A stretch of 64,000 bases of DNA from Argentina anserina (GCF_933775445.1 NC_065874.1:5475001-5539000); one strand, 5' to 3'. Shown: positions 24,201 through 35,581, numbered from the stretch's first letter. Numbers and translations are program-made. Notes: generated from the letters alone by a model not told the origin.

Positions 24201-24345
24201 GAAGTGAACTCTTGTCATAGTGTGGAAGTGATAGTGGCAAGCAATGTTGGAGACGATGACACAGATGATGCAGCAGAAAATGAGATTGTTTTCAGCCACT
24301 TGCAACATTTGTTACTTGGTGTTAGCGTGAGCGTGATTGAAGGAG
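21256..24345 (+). pseudogene. CC-NBS-LRR resistance gene remnant (RPS5/At4g27190-like), LRR part only
   Basis: LRR-type exons of a CC-NBS-LRR immune receptor. The first runs from the TRIM edge to about 22138 (ECPELEMLYVH; VRELPKEIGQLTLLRLLDLS; SLEVIPPTVISSL), with donor AAG|gtatgt. The next is about 22386-22836 (VVFPNLQTLWVHGCDKLQFL). A third starts near 22979 (RFSMLERLRIKRIRELKAIW) and loses frame near 23270-23285, continuing as WPSLKQLNVDRCDKVGIF. Later pieces (DSFHNLEGIQLTGMEIW near 23722; FRNLTSLKVDACHGFEYVIE near 24105) lie in changing frames with stops. The coiled-coil and NB-ARC parts are absent, a TRIM sits at the 5' break, and a copia-like fragment abuts the 3' end. Not expected to give a working receptor. 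Confidence 0.85.
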
Positions 24346-26040
24346 AGAATTACAGAGTGATTAGTAGAAATATGATAATTGTACACTTTATAGGGTTGTA
24401 GGACATTTTCGGTGTAAGATTGATCAAACAATATTGATTTCTTCTTAGTATCAGAGCACGAAGAACTTGCTCTGTTTTTTTCTGGGATTTTTCTTTTTTT
24501 TTTTCCTTTCTCTGGAAGTAAGCCCGCCGACGAGGTCCTTCTCGTCCAACATTTGGTGCAAGCCCGGCCGACGAGCTCGCTGTCACCGCCAGCTCGAGAG
24601 CTTCTCTCCGACGTACTCGGAACCGCCTCATACCGGTTGTGAATACTGGAACCGCCTCATACCCGCATCTTCTCCTACGACGGTGCGGGGTCCTCTCGGC
24701 GGCGTAGCGACTCCACGACAAGCTTCTCTCCGACGAGCTCCTCCTCGTCGTCCTTAAGGCTGGTCTTGAGAGGGACTGCTCATCTCCAACAAACTCCTCC
24801 TCCTTGATGAGCGCCGGTACCCTCTTGCGGAGTGCTCCACATTTTCTCCTCCGCCGCTGCAGCCGCATCAAGCTCTCCATCGCGCCGGATACATCGCCGC
24901 CGTTGAGCTTCTCCTCGTCCCAAGCTCCGAATTTCGTCCTCAAAGCTCCACATTCGACCCGACCCGGCCCGTAGCCGACCCGACCCGGACCATATTTGAC
25001 CAGACCCGACCCGGTCCAGATTCAATCCGACCCGCTCCGGCCTAGATTTGCTAGTCTTGGTTGTCAGTGCAGGTTCATATCAGTTTTTTGGGGTTTCCGC
25101 TGTATAATTCCTGATTTTTAAAATTGCTTTTAGACGAAGCTGTGAGTTCTCAGATCAGTGATGTTTCAAAATTTGAAGTATCTGTCAAAAATTCTGACAG
25201 TGGTTCCTTTGGGGGAACCAAACTCAATGAGACCAATTTTTGTAAATGGAAGAGACTTATGGCAGCTTATCTTCGAGGAATGTACAAGATGAGGCATGTA
25301 ACCGGAGTAACTACGGCTCCTAGTGCAGATGATATTATTGCATACACTAAGTGAGACGACGATGATGGTCTTGTGATGTCAGTCTTGTGGAAAGTTATGA
25401 ATGATGAAATAATTGATTTGGTGGAGGCATGTGACACTGTGCAGACAATATGGCAGACACTGGAAGACTTATATACTAATGACTCTGATTTCATACAGGT
25501 TCATGAGTTAATGTGCACAGCTTTGGCGATGCAACATGATGAGCAACCGGTGGTGCAATATTTCACCAAACTAACAAATATTTGGGCTAAGATTGATATG
25601 AAACATCCTTGCATGATCAAGAATCAGGCGGATATTGTTTGGTCCCAACACGAGAAGGAGCTTGAGCGAGTTAACCATTTCCTGAAATGTCTTGATGCAA
25701 AGCATAACAGTGTGAAATGATAATTGCTCAGAAAGACCAAACCCCTAGCCTAATTACAACTTTCACATATATCCGTAAGAATGAATCTCAACATGAGAGT
25801 CTTCATCAGACACAAGTTGAAGCTTCCAGCCTTACTGTTCGTGCTACATCTCCAGCACCACCCCTCAACAGGCCACTTCAGCTCCCCTTCATCAGCAAGT
25901 ACCACCACCAGGCTTCGGGAATCAACCCCGCCCTCCTTGCTCTTATTGTCATGATACTAACCATTCTCGTGCAACCTGTTGGAAGTTGTATCCACACCTT
26001 AGAGGACGTGTGATGGTTCTCTGCTCTTCCCGAGTGTGCC
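24346..26040 (+). mobile_element. truncated copia-like LTR retrotransposon: PBS, leader and broken gag
   Basis: A primer-binding site tagtatcagagc (about 24447) resembles the initiator-Met tRNA complement. It follows a short possible LTR remnant whose 5' edge I cannot define. A roughly 680-bp C/T-rich leader precedes a gag-like region from about 25124 with a UBN2/DUF4219-type start (KLNETNFCKWKRLMAAYLRG). An in-frame stop lies at 25352-25354 and the frame reopens to about 25720. A later frame shift precedes a CCHC zinc-knuckle (C-x2-C-x4-H-x4-C) near 25936-25980. No protease, integrase or reverse transcriptase follows and no 3' LTR was recognised. Inactive fragment. Confidence 0.7.
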
Positions 26041-29000
26041 TCTGGTCCAGCCCATCTTAGACAGTGAGTCAGCAAGACCCTTAGTGATCAATCCTTGGAA
26101 CTCCTCTCTTGTTCGGATTTTGAATTTCCCTTATGTGCCTTCACTTTGTGAATTGTGTTTACTGCTTGTAGTGTTGTATTTGGTGTTTCTTTGTATCACG
26201 GTTAACTGATTGATGAAGCGCTTCACCAAATATCGAGTACTCTTTTTTCCCTCTCTTCTTTAGTGAAATAGTTCATTATGTAAATGGATTTTCAGGTTTT
26301 GATCATCCTAAACTTAAGATGAGTTGCACTTCAGCACTTCAGTCTTTCTTGTTAATACGATCATCCTAACGCGGTCACTTAACTCCCAACTTGTTTGCCA
26401 GAACGTAGTATTCTTAATGAACCAGCACATTGTGTAAAGCTATGAAGGGTAAGCATTGCATGCATGCTATAGTCTCCATTACCAACAAACTTCACATTAC
26501 CAAATCACTTCCGATCGAGTTGCAACTGGCAACTATAACTCACATGGAATTTCGGACTAAGGCAGCAGCTTAGAAGTGCAAGAATCCTGTAAAAGTTTAT
26601 AGACTTTAATTAGAAGAATATGAGCTTAAGCAACCAAAGTTTATTCTTGGGTGGCCAAAGAAGCATTACTTGAAGCCTTCTGCGGCGCCTGTGTGTATCG
26701 GGGAGGGCTAGCTAGTTTTGTTCATTTCGTCTTGGTACCTCTTTGCTGGTTAAATTGAATTTTCTCTACCATAAGAAAAAAAAGCAACATACTGAGAAGA
26801 AATCATGTAGTTGGACAAGAATCAACAAGAAATCAATACCATAAACATTGGCTACTGATTTGTCAACCACCATCCAATTATCTTTCTCCAATAGTTCTAT
26901 GAACCGGGCTGCCCTTTTAGCAAATAATAAGAGACAAGAAAGATTGATAAAATCAGACGGCAATTAATCTGATATATTATTCAAAGGTTGGTGCTATATC
27001 AAATCTAATTTATACATATTTTATGAGTTGTTTTCTCAAGTCACTTTCATTTGGATTTCTTTTCTAGTATTAAGGACTTTGTGGGCTTGGACCTAAAATA
27101 ATACTACAGAGCCTTTACAATGATGGATTTCAACAAATTTCATGTACTTCAGTCCTAAATTACAAGCACTGAGAGTCTGAGATGGAGAGGGATCATAAAG
27201 TCGGTGGCAGTTTTGCACTGTAATGATGGTAAAACGTGATTTTGAATTAGGCTTTGAATTATGTACCAAGTTTCAAGACTAGAATAGTTTTCTCTTTTCC
27301 CACCAACTTAATGATTCAAATACTACCAAAGAAACAGACTATACAGAAGACCATCCTGCTAATTCTGGTGCCCTCATTTGATGAAATAATTAGAAGGCGT
27401 TCGTCTTGTAGTGATCGATATCTCCATTATAGGACTGAGATCTGGTCTTCATTAGGAAATTCAGTCAATCATTACTAGATAAATATATAGTTTAAGTTTT
27501 TCTAAAAGGGTGATAGTTGGATACAGATTAACTAACATGCAGAACTTATCAATTTGTTGCATAATGGAATTTCTGTTGTGTAAACTCATTGGTGAGATCT
27601 ATCATTTTTGGTGTTTTTTTTGAATGAGTGGGAATGGTTCCTTTTTGGATCTTTGTTTCTGGTGCATTGAATCTACATCAATCTCAGTTTGGATGTAAGA
27701 GAAGATGCAATCCTACATAGAAATAAGGCCTACAGAATCTGTTCATATACCAACTTGCACCTTGAAGCATTTGGCCTTTGAGAGCTCATAACACCAATTT
27801 ATTCTGGCAACTTTAATTATCAATTGATGAGTTGTGAATCAGGTTGTTTGCTAGCTTAACAAGTGGCTTTGCATTAGGTTAGCTGCATCACTTGGTTCTA
27901 CTTTTTCTTGATTTTCAGTTTATTTGCCAAAAATAATTATTCACAACTATTTAGTCGCACTCTTGTCACTGAAAGTCCTAAATTGAGTAAGTTTGTCTCA
28001 TGCATGAACGTTGTAGATAATTAGGTTAACGAACTGTAATTTATGTTTTTTTTCATGTGTTTACCAGTGGAATAATAATGAATCATATACAATTATCAAT
28101 TATCTTTTTTTTGATGCATAGTAACTTCATTGATAAACAAAGAGTATATTAGATTTAATAACCAAAGTTACAAAGTAATCTGAAGGCAGATCACAAAGTT
28201 CACAGGTTTGCAACACAAATTTGACACAAAGAAGAAACAAGCATATTTCCAAACCCAAGCACAATCATCAGACATGTGTGCCCCTTCAAAGCTACATTTG
28301 GCAAGAAATTGAGGCCTATACAATCTAGCATAATATTGTAATCGGATAAGGAAGGTTCATAGAGCCAATAAGAGAAAGAGAGACAAAGAAACATCAAACA
28401 TGGCTGGAATAATGGCAAGATTCACTGCTGACCATAATTCACAGAGCTCCTCATCACAAGTCACAAGGACTATTTAGGGGGTACTCTTGGTACGGAAGAG
28501 AAGTACAAGTTACATTTGTTCCAATAATTGGATGAGCAGGGGTAGAATTGGAACGCCACAAAGAATAATTGCATAAACAAAACAAAGGATGACACTAATA
28601 TTCCACTGTTGATCATCTTCAAGACATGAGCATGTGACCCACCTCATAAATAATGGAACCCCATTTCATTCACAGCCAACAGCTGCCATTTGCCATTCTC
28701 ATATTCATAAATGTTTGGTCTTGAATACAAGAGAAAAAAGATTATTGCTTGAGAGAAAATGAAATTGCAATAAGAAACTCCCACCTGTTGCAGCAGTTTC
28801 TTTGGAGTTTATAATAAAGTACAGAGAAACCTATTGCTGTCATTTGTCAGATGCTTGGCTCTTTCTGAAAAGAAAACAAAAACAAAAGCAGGATGATATG
28901 AACATAATTTTTCCAATCTGTTTTCACCAACAACCCATGTTCCCTTTTCCTCATTTCTCAAGTTCAATTCTTTTTCAACTTCTGCCTTCCTGGTTTTCTT

Positions 29001-29356
29001 GAAGAAAGTTGCCATCTTTCACTACCCAATTTACCCAAATCTTCAATCTTTTCATTACCCAGATCTGCAAGTTGATTGTGTTTGTGGAGTTTAGAAGAAA
29101 AAGTCTCAGGTGGGTTTCAAAATCCAGTGTTTGTTGATGTCTGATATCGGTGAAGGTAACTGTGTGTTGCTGCTAGTCTGAATGCACATGCTTCCAAGTT
29201 ATTGATAGACCCACAGTTCTTTATTGAACGTATGAGTGTTTTGAATGAGGCTTTGATGATGGTGTAGTTTGGAGTTGGGTTTTTCATTTTCTTAGCTCAA
29301 ATTGTGTGTTCTTGGCGGATATTGAGTTGGTCTTGTTTGGCCATTAGAAACTGTTG
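26041..29356. other. large intergenic region, ending in the HERK2-like promoter and leader
   Basis: About 3.3 kb without a supportable gene. A T-run followed by gatgcatagtaacttcattgat (about 28107) reads, on the minus strand, like the poly(A)-tailed 3' end of a LINE or retrocopy, but no coding body was identified. A 60-bp exon-like open stretch near 26840-26930 (-) is unidentified. The last few hundred bases should contain the promoter and untranslated leader of the receptor kinase. Confidence 0.4.
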
Positions 29357-31912
29357 ATGGAGAGCTTTAGGCTGTTTCTTGTGGTGTTAGTCTTTGTGTT
29401 TTCAAAGACTTGTGAAGCTCAATCAAAGTCTTTTTTGATAAACTGTGGTTCAAATTCTAGTGTCACTGTGAGTGGTAGGAGATGGGTTGGTGATTCATCC
29501 CCTAACAACAACATTACTCTCAGTTCCACTGGAATTGCTGCTTCTACTGATATCAATGGTGTTGATGCTTCGACATATGGAGAGCTCTATAAAACAGCTC
29601 GAATGTTCAGTAGTAGCTTGAACTACACATTCCAAGGTGTTAGGGGAGACTATTTTGTTAGGCTGCATTTCAGTCCTTTTTCATTTAAGGATTACAATGT
29701 AAATGTGTCTTCATTTGGAGTTGTGGCAAATGGTCTGAAACTGGTTGAGAAATTCGAGGTTCCGGGTGAGATATCACAGAAGAATGCCTTCCTGCAGAGT
29801 GCAGGAAGTAATTTGACTTCTTCATTAGTCAAGGAGTATGTTTTGGCCATCAATAGGGATGCACTAGTCATTGAGCTCATTCCAGATAAGGAGAAATTCG
29901 GGTTTATTAATGCAATCGAAATTGTTCCAGCTGTAGGTGAGCTCTTTGCAGGATCAGCTAGTAAAGTGGGCGGAAATGGTGCAAATGTGAATGTACGCTG
30001 GCAGGGGATCGAAACTATGTACAGGTTGAATGTTGGTGGTTCTGAAGTTAGTCCTAGTCAGGATTCAGGTCTTTGGAGAAAATGGGAGGTGGATACTAGC
30101 TACATGATCACAGCTAATGCCGGGTTAGAGATCAAAAACAGTTCCAACATCACCTATTCATCTGTCAACGATTCCTCACTGGCTCCTCTTTTAGTCTATG
30201 AGAGTGCAAGAACTATGTCCAACAATGAAGTTTTGGAGAAAAGGTTCAACATGTCATGGAAATTTGAAGTGGATCCTGATTTCGATTACTTGATCCGGTT
30301 ACATTTCTGTGAGCTAGTTTTTGACAAGGCAAACCAGAGAATATTCAGAGTCTACATAAACAACAGGACTGCGGCAGATAATTTCAATGTGTTTATCCGA
30401 GCAGGAGGGATGAACAAAGCATATCATCAGGATTTCTTTGATGTGGTGTCTTCAAAGGTTAAGACATTGTGGATTCAGTTGGGACCTGACACTGCTGTTG
30501 GGGCTGCAGGAACTGATGCTCTTTTGAATGGCCTGGAGATTTTCAAGATCAGCCGGAACGGGAAGCTTGCTTATGTGGACAACTATGAGTCGAATGCCAA
30601 CTCATCTAAAGCAAGTTCGAAGAATGCAATTCTTTGGGGGTCAATTGGAGCTGGTGTAGCTTCTGTTGTCATTCTAGCCACTCTAGTTTTTTGCTTCTGT
30701 ACACGCGAAAATGGAAAATCAAGTGACTCCAAGACCAACCCCCCTGGATGGAGGCCATTGTTCCTTGTAAACAGCACTGTCAATGCCAAGGGATCAGCAG
30801 GAAGCAAAAATCAGCATGGTTCTGTGGTCTCTACTAGAGTTGGCAAGCGGTTCTTGTTACCTGAGATCCGTGCAGCAACTAATAATTTTGATGAAAGTCT
30901 AGTGATTGGAGTTGGAGGCTTTGGAAAGGTCTACAAGGGTGAGATTGAGGATGGCACTCTTGTAGCAATTAAGCGGTCCAACCCCCAATCCCAGCAAGGC
31001 CTGGCTGAATTCGAGACGGAGATTGAGATGCTCTCAAAGCTCAGGCATAGGCATTTGGTGTCCTTGATTGGTTTCTGTGATGAGCAGAATGAGATGATAT
31101 TGGTTTATGAGTACATGGCAAATGGGACTCTCAGAAGTCATCTCTTTGGAAGTGAACTACCACCGTTGACATGGAAGCAACGTGTCGAAGCATGCATTGG
31201 TGCTGCTCGAGGACTACATTACCTTCATACTGGAGCAGATAGGGGGATAATCCACAGGGATGTTAAGACAACCAACATACTGCTAGATGAGAACTTTGTA
31301 GCAAAGATGTCTGACTTTGGACTGTCGAAAACTGGTCCTGCTTTGGACCATACCCATGTTAGTACTGCAGTAAAAGGAAGCTTTGGATATCTAGACCCTG
31401 AGTATTTTCGAAAACAGCAGTTGACAGAGAAATCGGATGTCTACTCTTTTGGTGTAGTATTGTTTGAGGCTGTTTGTTCTCGGCCAGTTATCAACCCAAC
31501 CTTGCCAAAAGATCAGATCAATCTTGCAGAATGGGCAATGAGATGGCAAAGACAGAGGTCGCTTGAAACCATCATTGATCCCAATCTTGAAGGAAACTAC
31601 TGTCCTGAGTCCTTGAAGAAGTTTGGGGACATAGCAGAGAAATGCCTTGCTGATGAAGGGAAGAGCCGGCCAACTATGGGGGAAGTTTTGTGGCACTTGG
31701 AGTATGTCTTGCAACTCCACGAAGCATGGATCCGGAAAAATGCAGGAGAATATTCTTTCACAAGTAGTCAGGGATTTGGTGGTTTAGCTGTGGATGAAGC
31801 AGAAGAGATGGAAGCTACCAGTTTTGATGAAGAGGCTGGCTGCAGTAGAGAGTCTACTAGTAGAGGGTTAAATGAATCTACTGCAGAAGGGGTTGAGATG
31901 GTGAGGAAGTGA
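29357..31912 (+). CDS. HERK2: CrRLK1L malectin-like receptor kinase, HERK2-like
   Basis: A single-exon gene of 851 residues, as is usual for this family. Predicted plasma-membrane receptor kinase of the FERONIA/THESEUS group, which senses cell-wall state and RALF-type peptides. Signal peptide at about 1-22 (FLVVLVFVFSKTCEAQ). Two malectin-like domains at about 27-195 and 215-395, with many N-x-S/T sites. Membrane span at about 426-449 (WGSIGAGVASVVILATLVFC). Kinase at about 500-775 with GVGGFGKVYKG, VAIKR, HRDVKTTN, SDFGLS and the GSFGYLDPEYF activation segment. The juxtamembrane NPPGWRPLFLVNSTVNAKG and the EAWIRKNAGEYSFTSSQ tail are what make it HERK2 rather than HERK1 or THE1. All catalytic residues are present. 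The ATG at 29357 follows a TTG and is the first Met before the signal peptide. Confidence 0.95.
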   Translation: MESFRLFLVVLVFVFSKTCEAQSKSFLINCGSNSSVTVSGRRWVGDSSPNNNITLSSTGIAASTDINGVDASTYGELYKTARMFSSSLNYTFQGVRGDYFVRLHFSPFSFKDYNVNVSSFGVVANGLKLVEKFEVPGEISQKNAFLQSAGSNLTSSLVKEYVLAINRDALVIELIPDKEKFGFINAIEIVPAVGELFAGSASKVGGNGANVNVRWQGIETMYRLNVGGSEVSPSQDSGLWRKWEVDTSYMITANAGLEIKNSSNITYSSVNDSSLAPLLVYESARTMSNNEVLEKRFNMSWKFEVDPDFDYLIRLHFCELVFDKANQRIFRVYINNRTAADNFNVFIRAGGMNKAYHQDFFDVVSSKVKTLWIQLGPDTAVGAAGTDALLNGLEIFKISRNGKLAYVDNYESNANSSKASSKNAILWGSIGAGVASVVILATLVFCFCTRENGKSSDSKTNPPGWRPLFLVNSTVNAKGSAGSKNQHGSVVSTRVGKRFLLPEIRAATNNFDESLVIGVGGFGKVYKGEIEDGTLVAIKRSNPQSQQGLAEFETEIEMLSKLRHRHLVSLIGFCDEQNEMILVYEYMANGTLRSHLFGSELPPLTWKQRVEACIGAARGLHYLHTGADRGIIHRDVKTTNILLDENFVAKMSDFGLSKTGPALDHTHVSTAVKGSFGYLDPEYFRKQQLTEKSDVYSFGVVLFEAVCSRPVINPTLPKDQINLAEWAMRWQRQRSLETIIDPNLEGNYCPESLKKFGDIAEKCLADEGKSRPTMGEVLWHLEYVLQLHEAWIRKNAGEYSFTSSQGFGGLAVDEAEEMEATSFDEEAGCSRESTSRGLNESTAEGVEMVRK

Positions 31913-32480
31913 AATGTGTTCATTATATTGCATTACAGATTCTTTCAAATTTGTTTTACTTAATTCAATCGATATGAACATTAAGTTGCTGTTGCAATAT
32001 ACTGTAGGTTTCAACTCATTCATTGTCAGATAATCCTCCTTATACCAAGTTCTTGGCTAGTAGCTTTCATTGTTTCTCAAAGACTAATCTGCAGTTGCTA
32101 ACTGTGTTCAAAGAGGTGACAATTTGTTATTATTTATAGCTAAAACGGTCTCTATACAATAAGATAACTTACTGGAAAGAAAACTTATCTTGCTGAAACG
32201 AAACTCCCGACTGTTTCTGGCAAAGGAAGAAAACCAGTTGAGTTTGGCAGTTTGCTGGACATGTAATGGTTGTAAGTTATAACCAGACTTTCAGACTAGG
32301 GATTTTCAGAACCCAATTTTTTTTTTTTTTACCCCAAGAAACAGTTTACAGGAGTAAGGTGGACCAAGTACACCAAATATGAACAAATGAGTGTACATCA
32401 CATTTTACTCATTTTAATATTCACTTCGGACATAAAAGCAGCATATCTTTCATGATATATATACAGCAGAGCTCCCAAAT
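31913..32480. other. 3' flanks of HERK2-like (+) and VTC2-like (-) genes
   Basis: Convergent non-coding gap of about 570 bp with a T-run near 32319-32331. No gene or repeat seen. Confidence 0.5.
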
Positions 32481-34310
32481 TCATGAAGTAAACTTGCTTG
32501 CAATGCTCCGACACATCAGCTTAACTGCTTCGAAACCTTCCTTATCAATGGAGACAGTGCTCAACTGCTTTAGCAAAGTCATCTCAGTAGCTTGATCATA
32601 TGCAGATCTTGATTTAAACAAGAAGTAGCCACCACATTCCCAAGCTGAAAGGGTGAACGAGGTTTTTGATGTGTGTTGCTGCATAAAACAAATTCCTATA
32701 AATAAGAAGAATGAAAATCATATGCAGCAGAAAAGAGAATGACAACAAAGCTAATTGTTAACCCACAAATTACACAAAGGCAGTTCGTAGCTGAAATAAC
32801 CACGTCATTCACCTGAAGAAATAAAAAGATCTTTCTGCCATTATCAGATACAAGCAGATTATACAGTATAAGCTTTCCCTGTAGACAAGAGCATATCTCA
32901 GCAACAACCTCTAACATCGGCTCAAAGTGGTTGCTCTCAAACACAAGGGTCTTAATGGGGTAGTCTACAACAGATGAAATGCACATCTTCTTTTGCCCAT
33001 CAATGAAGAGTGTATCAGAAGGCATGAACTCAACAGGTAAAGGGGATTGAAAATAGCAAGCCTGCAAACAAGTGAACGGTCAAGTTACTTGCAAGAACAA
33101 GAAGATTGGAGACATAACTACAGTTATGTCTCAAACAGCTGACTGACAAAAAAGAACCAATAAGTTAAGTTCTATGCCTGGAAATATATATGAGAAGCAC
33201 CGGGTGAAAAGTCATAGAACAGGCGAAACGAGTAATTCTTCACTTCAACAGCAACACGCAGAGCCAATTCCAAGGATTTTGCATCCAGGAACTGGTAAAG
33301 AATGTTCGAACAATATGGTATCAGGAAGACATGGCCATATTCGATCGCGGAAACCTGAAAAAAGAACAGGTTATGAATCACTTAGGGTGCATGTTTTCAG
33401 CATATCTAGAAACATAGTCTTATAAACATGAACACACACACACACACACATGATCTTATCAATCCATAAAAATATCTTCAGCAACTTGGAGCTTCAATGT
33501 CTACATATATGTATTCAGAAAACAAATTTTAACACCCACATTTCACATGAGTATCACAATTCACTATCTCATGTCACTATCATAGAGCCATAGAGATCAT
33601 TAATATAACACCACCCATGATACTTAAAAAGAATCAAACACGGCCTTACATTTACAGTAATCAATAAGGCAGAATCAGGGACATCAGCCGCAAGAACAAG
33701 CTCCGGGCTCGACTCTGCACCCCTTGCAACTGAAAACAGTAACTCCTCCTGGCAGTCCATCCAAAGCTCAAAAACTCCACGGCCGATTTTACTCCTACCC
33801 GGTTTGGGAACACAATCCGCGCTCCACCTCTCATTGAACTGCGCAATAAACTTTCTCCTTCCACCAATAACCTACATTACCCATAAAATTACCTACAACC
33901 ATAAGCCCTTTTAACCATCTATGCCAAAATAAAACATCAAGCAATGCAACAAACCAAACCTTAATCTCAGAGGCTGTCACATCATATCTAAATAAACCTT
34001 TCCACATTCGATCCTCCCACTGCAAGTAGTCCAAGCTGACATTATAATGATTATATCACTAACACAATCAGTAGCAATGTAACTGGTTTTGAATCAAAAC
34101 TCATACATGGGCAAGAAGCACCGAATCCAATAAACTCTGCTCCTCTGCAACAGAGCCATCATCCAAACCAGAATTGCTACCAAGTCGGTAAAGAGGGACA
34201 CTAACACCTGATCGAAGTTCCAAACTTTCAATCAAAACCAATCAAGAAAACTCAAACCAATAAAAGATGAGCTATAAAAAAACCAACCTTTCAGAGAGAA
34301 TCGTGAGCAT
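32481..34310 (-). CDS. divergent GDP-L-galactose phosphorylase (VTC2)-like protein, HIT motif altered
   Basis: Related to the plant enzyme that phosphorolyses GDP-L-galactose in ascorbate synthesis. The minus-strand exons are 34310-34288, 34224-34107, 34019-33960, 33871-33650, 33354-33178, 33061-32813 and 32678-32481. They total 1047 nt, giving 348 residues, about 90 fewer than VTC2. Family landmarks: start MLTILSE, VPLYRLGSN, WEDRMWKGLFRYDVTASEIK, KFIAQFNER, QEELLFSVARG, VSAIEYGHVFLIPY, then the end WECGGYFLFKSRSAYDQA. VTC2 has HxHxQ at the active site; here residues 196-200 are H-I-Y-F-Q, so the nucleophilic His is Tyr198. The intron after Q200 needs a GC donor (CAG|gcatag), and reading through it hits a stop at once. 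It may be a non-catalytic or changed-function paralogue. The first two exons are the least certain. Confidence 0.8.
33432..33450. repeat. (CA)n microsatellite
   Basis: About nine CA units inside an intron of the VTC2-like gene. Confidence 0.8.
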
Positions 34311-35581
34311 TGACACTGTAGCTGATCCAAAGAAACCATGGTTCAAAACACAATCAAGTTTTTTTTCTTTTTTGAGAAAAATAAAGGGGAACGACGTCGT
34401 GTAGCTCAGCAGCAGCCGCCGCCGGCGAGGAAGGTGAGATCGGAGGGATGTCCGCCGGCGGAAGGGAGGGCACCGCGTCCGCCGTGGAAGGAAGGGCATG
34501 CAATCAAACACGAACTAGCCATGCATTCTGTTGTGATCTTGATACTTGGTCTTGTTGGAGCCGTGGTTTGCATTCAACGGAGGCTAGTGCTTGCCGGAGC
34601 AGTGGTTCTAGAATCAATGGGAATGAATGTTTAAAGGGAATGCGATTGCTGTCTGTGCCATGTGACGTGTTTTCTTCTTCAGAGGGATTGGAAAGTGATT
34701 GTGTTTGGTTTTGGGTGTTGACCAATTTCAGCCGTCGGTAGTTATAAGCTGTTCCACGGTTCAATTATAAGCATGACGCGATACGTTTGATTCATCAACT
34801 GTAAGCAGCTTGTGTGTGTTGGCCAGCGAGATAGAAATGCCACTAGTTCGAAGTTCCGACCTTTGTTTTGTCAAATATACATTCTTAAACGCACCATTTT
34901 TCATTCATCGCCTTTGAAGTGGAGCATGTTGTGCGAAAATTCTTGTATCTATTCCCTGAATTTCACTTGCCATTAAAATGGATTTGTTTATGCAACTCTC
35001 CACACCATGTAACACATAATCATCACCATTTAAATATAAATTTCTAAAATTTTGTGGTTTTCATACTATCTTAAGGTCAATTTTTTGATTGATTTTTTTT
35101 TACACATATACACAAAATAATGTGCATGTATTAACTTCATTCAACGCTTCTGAAGTGGAGTATGTTGTGATTATGAATCTATGATCATGTAAGTTGTGAA
35201 TTTGCATAGAAAATGATCCACTTTCATGTGAGTGTGGCTTCAAATCTTACAAATCGACGAAAGAAGTTAATACATGTATTACGAGTTGACGTTGTGTAAG
35301 CTAAAACAAGCTCGAACCTTTTTATTTTTAAATTATTCATATCTTTGAGTGAAGTGGTGTAAGAAAGAAAAGAGAAAATCAGAGACACTGAAATTTATAT
35401 TGGGCCTTGGGCTTTGGCAGATTTTTCAGTTGGCAGTGCGCCGTTTCTAGGGTTGGGTATAAATACAGCTCAGTACTCACCGGCGAACACTTGCTCACTC
35501 TCTTCTCTTCGTCTCGCTCCGCTACAAAAACCCTAGAAAAACTCATCGGAGCTCAGACTTTGTCTCTCTCGGAACCCCAAA
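34311..35581. promoter_or_regulatory. divergent intergenic region between VTC2-like (-) and OLA1 (+)
   Basis: About 1.27 kb between two divergently transcribed genes. It holds two of three copies of a 19-bp repeat (34915-34933 and 35151-35169) and the OLA1 core promoter. A GC-rich stretch at 34400-34500 is likely the leader of the minus-strand gene. Confidence 0.55.
35401..35536 (+). promoter_or_regulatory. OLA1 core promoter: site II, TATA box, telo-box
   Basis: TGGGCC at 35401-35406 and TGGGCT at 35408-35413 match plant site II elements (TGGGCY). TATAAATA lies at 35458-35465, 117 bp before the ATG. AAACCCTAG, a telo-box, lies at 35528-35536. This combination is typical of plant ribosomal-protein and translation genes and suits a ribosome-associated ATPase. 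Confidence 0.65.

Noticed and set aside
24350..24943. 197-codon minus-strand frame
   Set aside because: Arg-rich, low-complexity antisense of the GC-rich leader of the copia-like fragment.
26783..26940. Exon-like minus-strand stretch (ARFIELLEKDNWMVVDKSVAN)
   Set aside because: It has splice-like borders but only about 30 codons, no neighbour exons and no family I can name. Could be a gene fragment.
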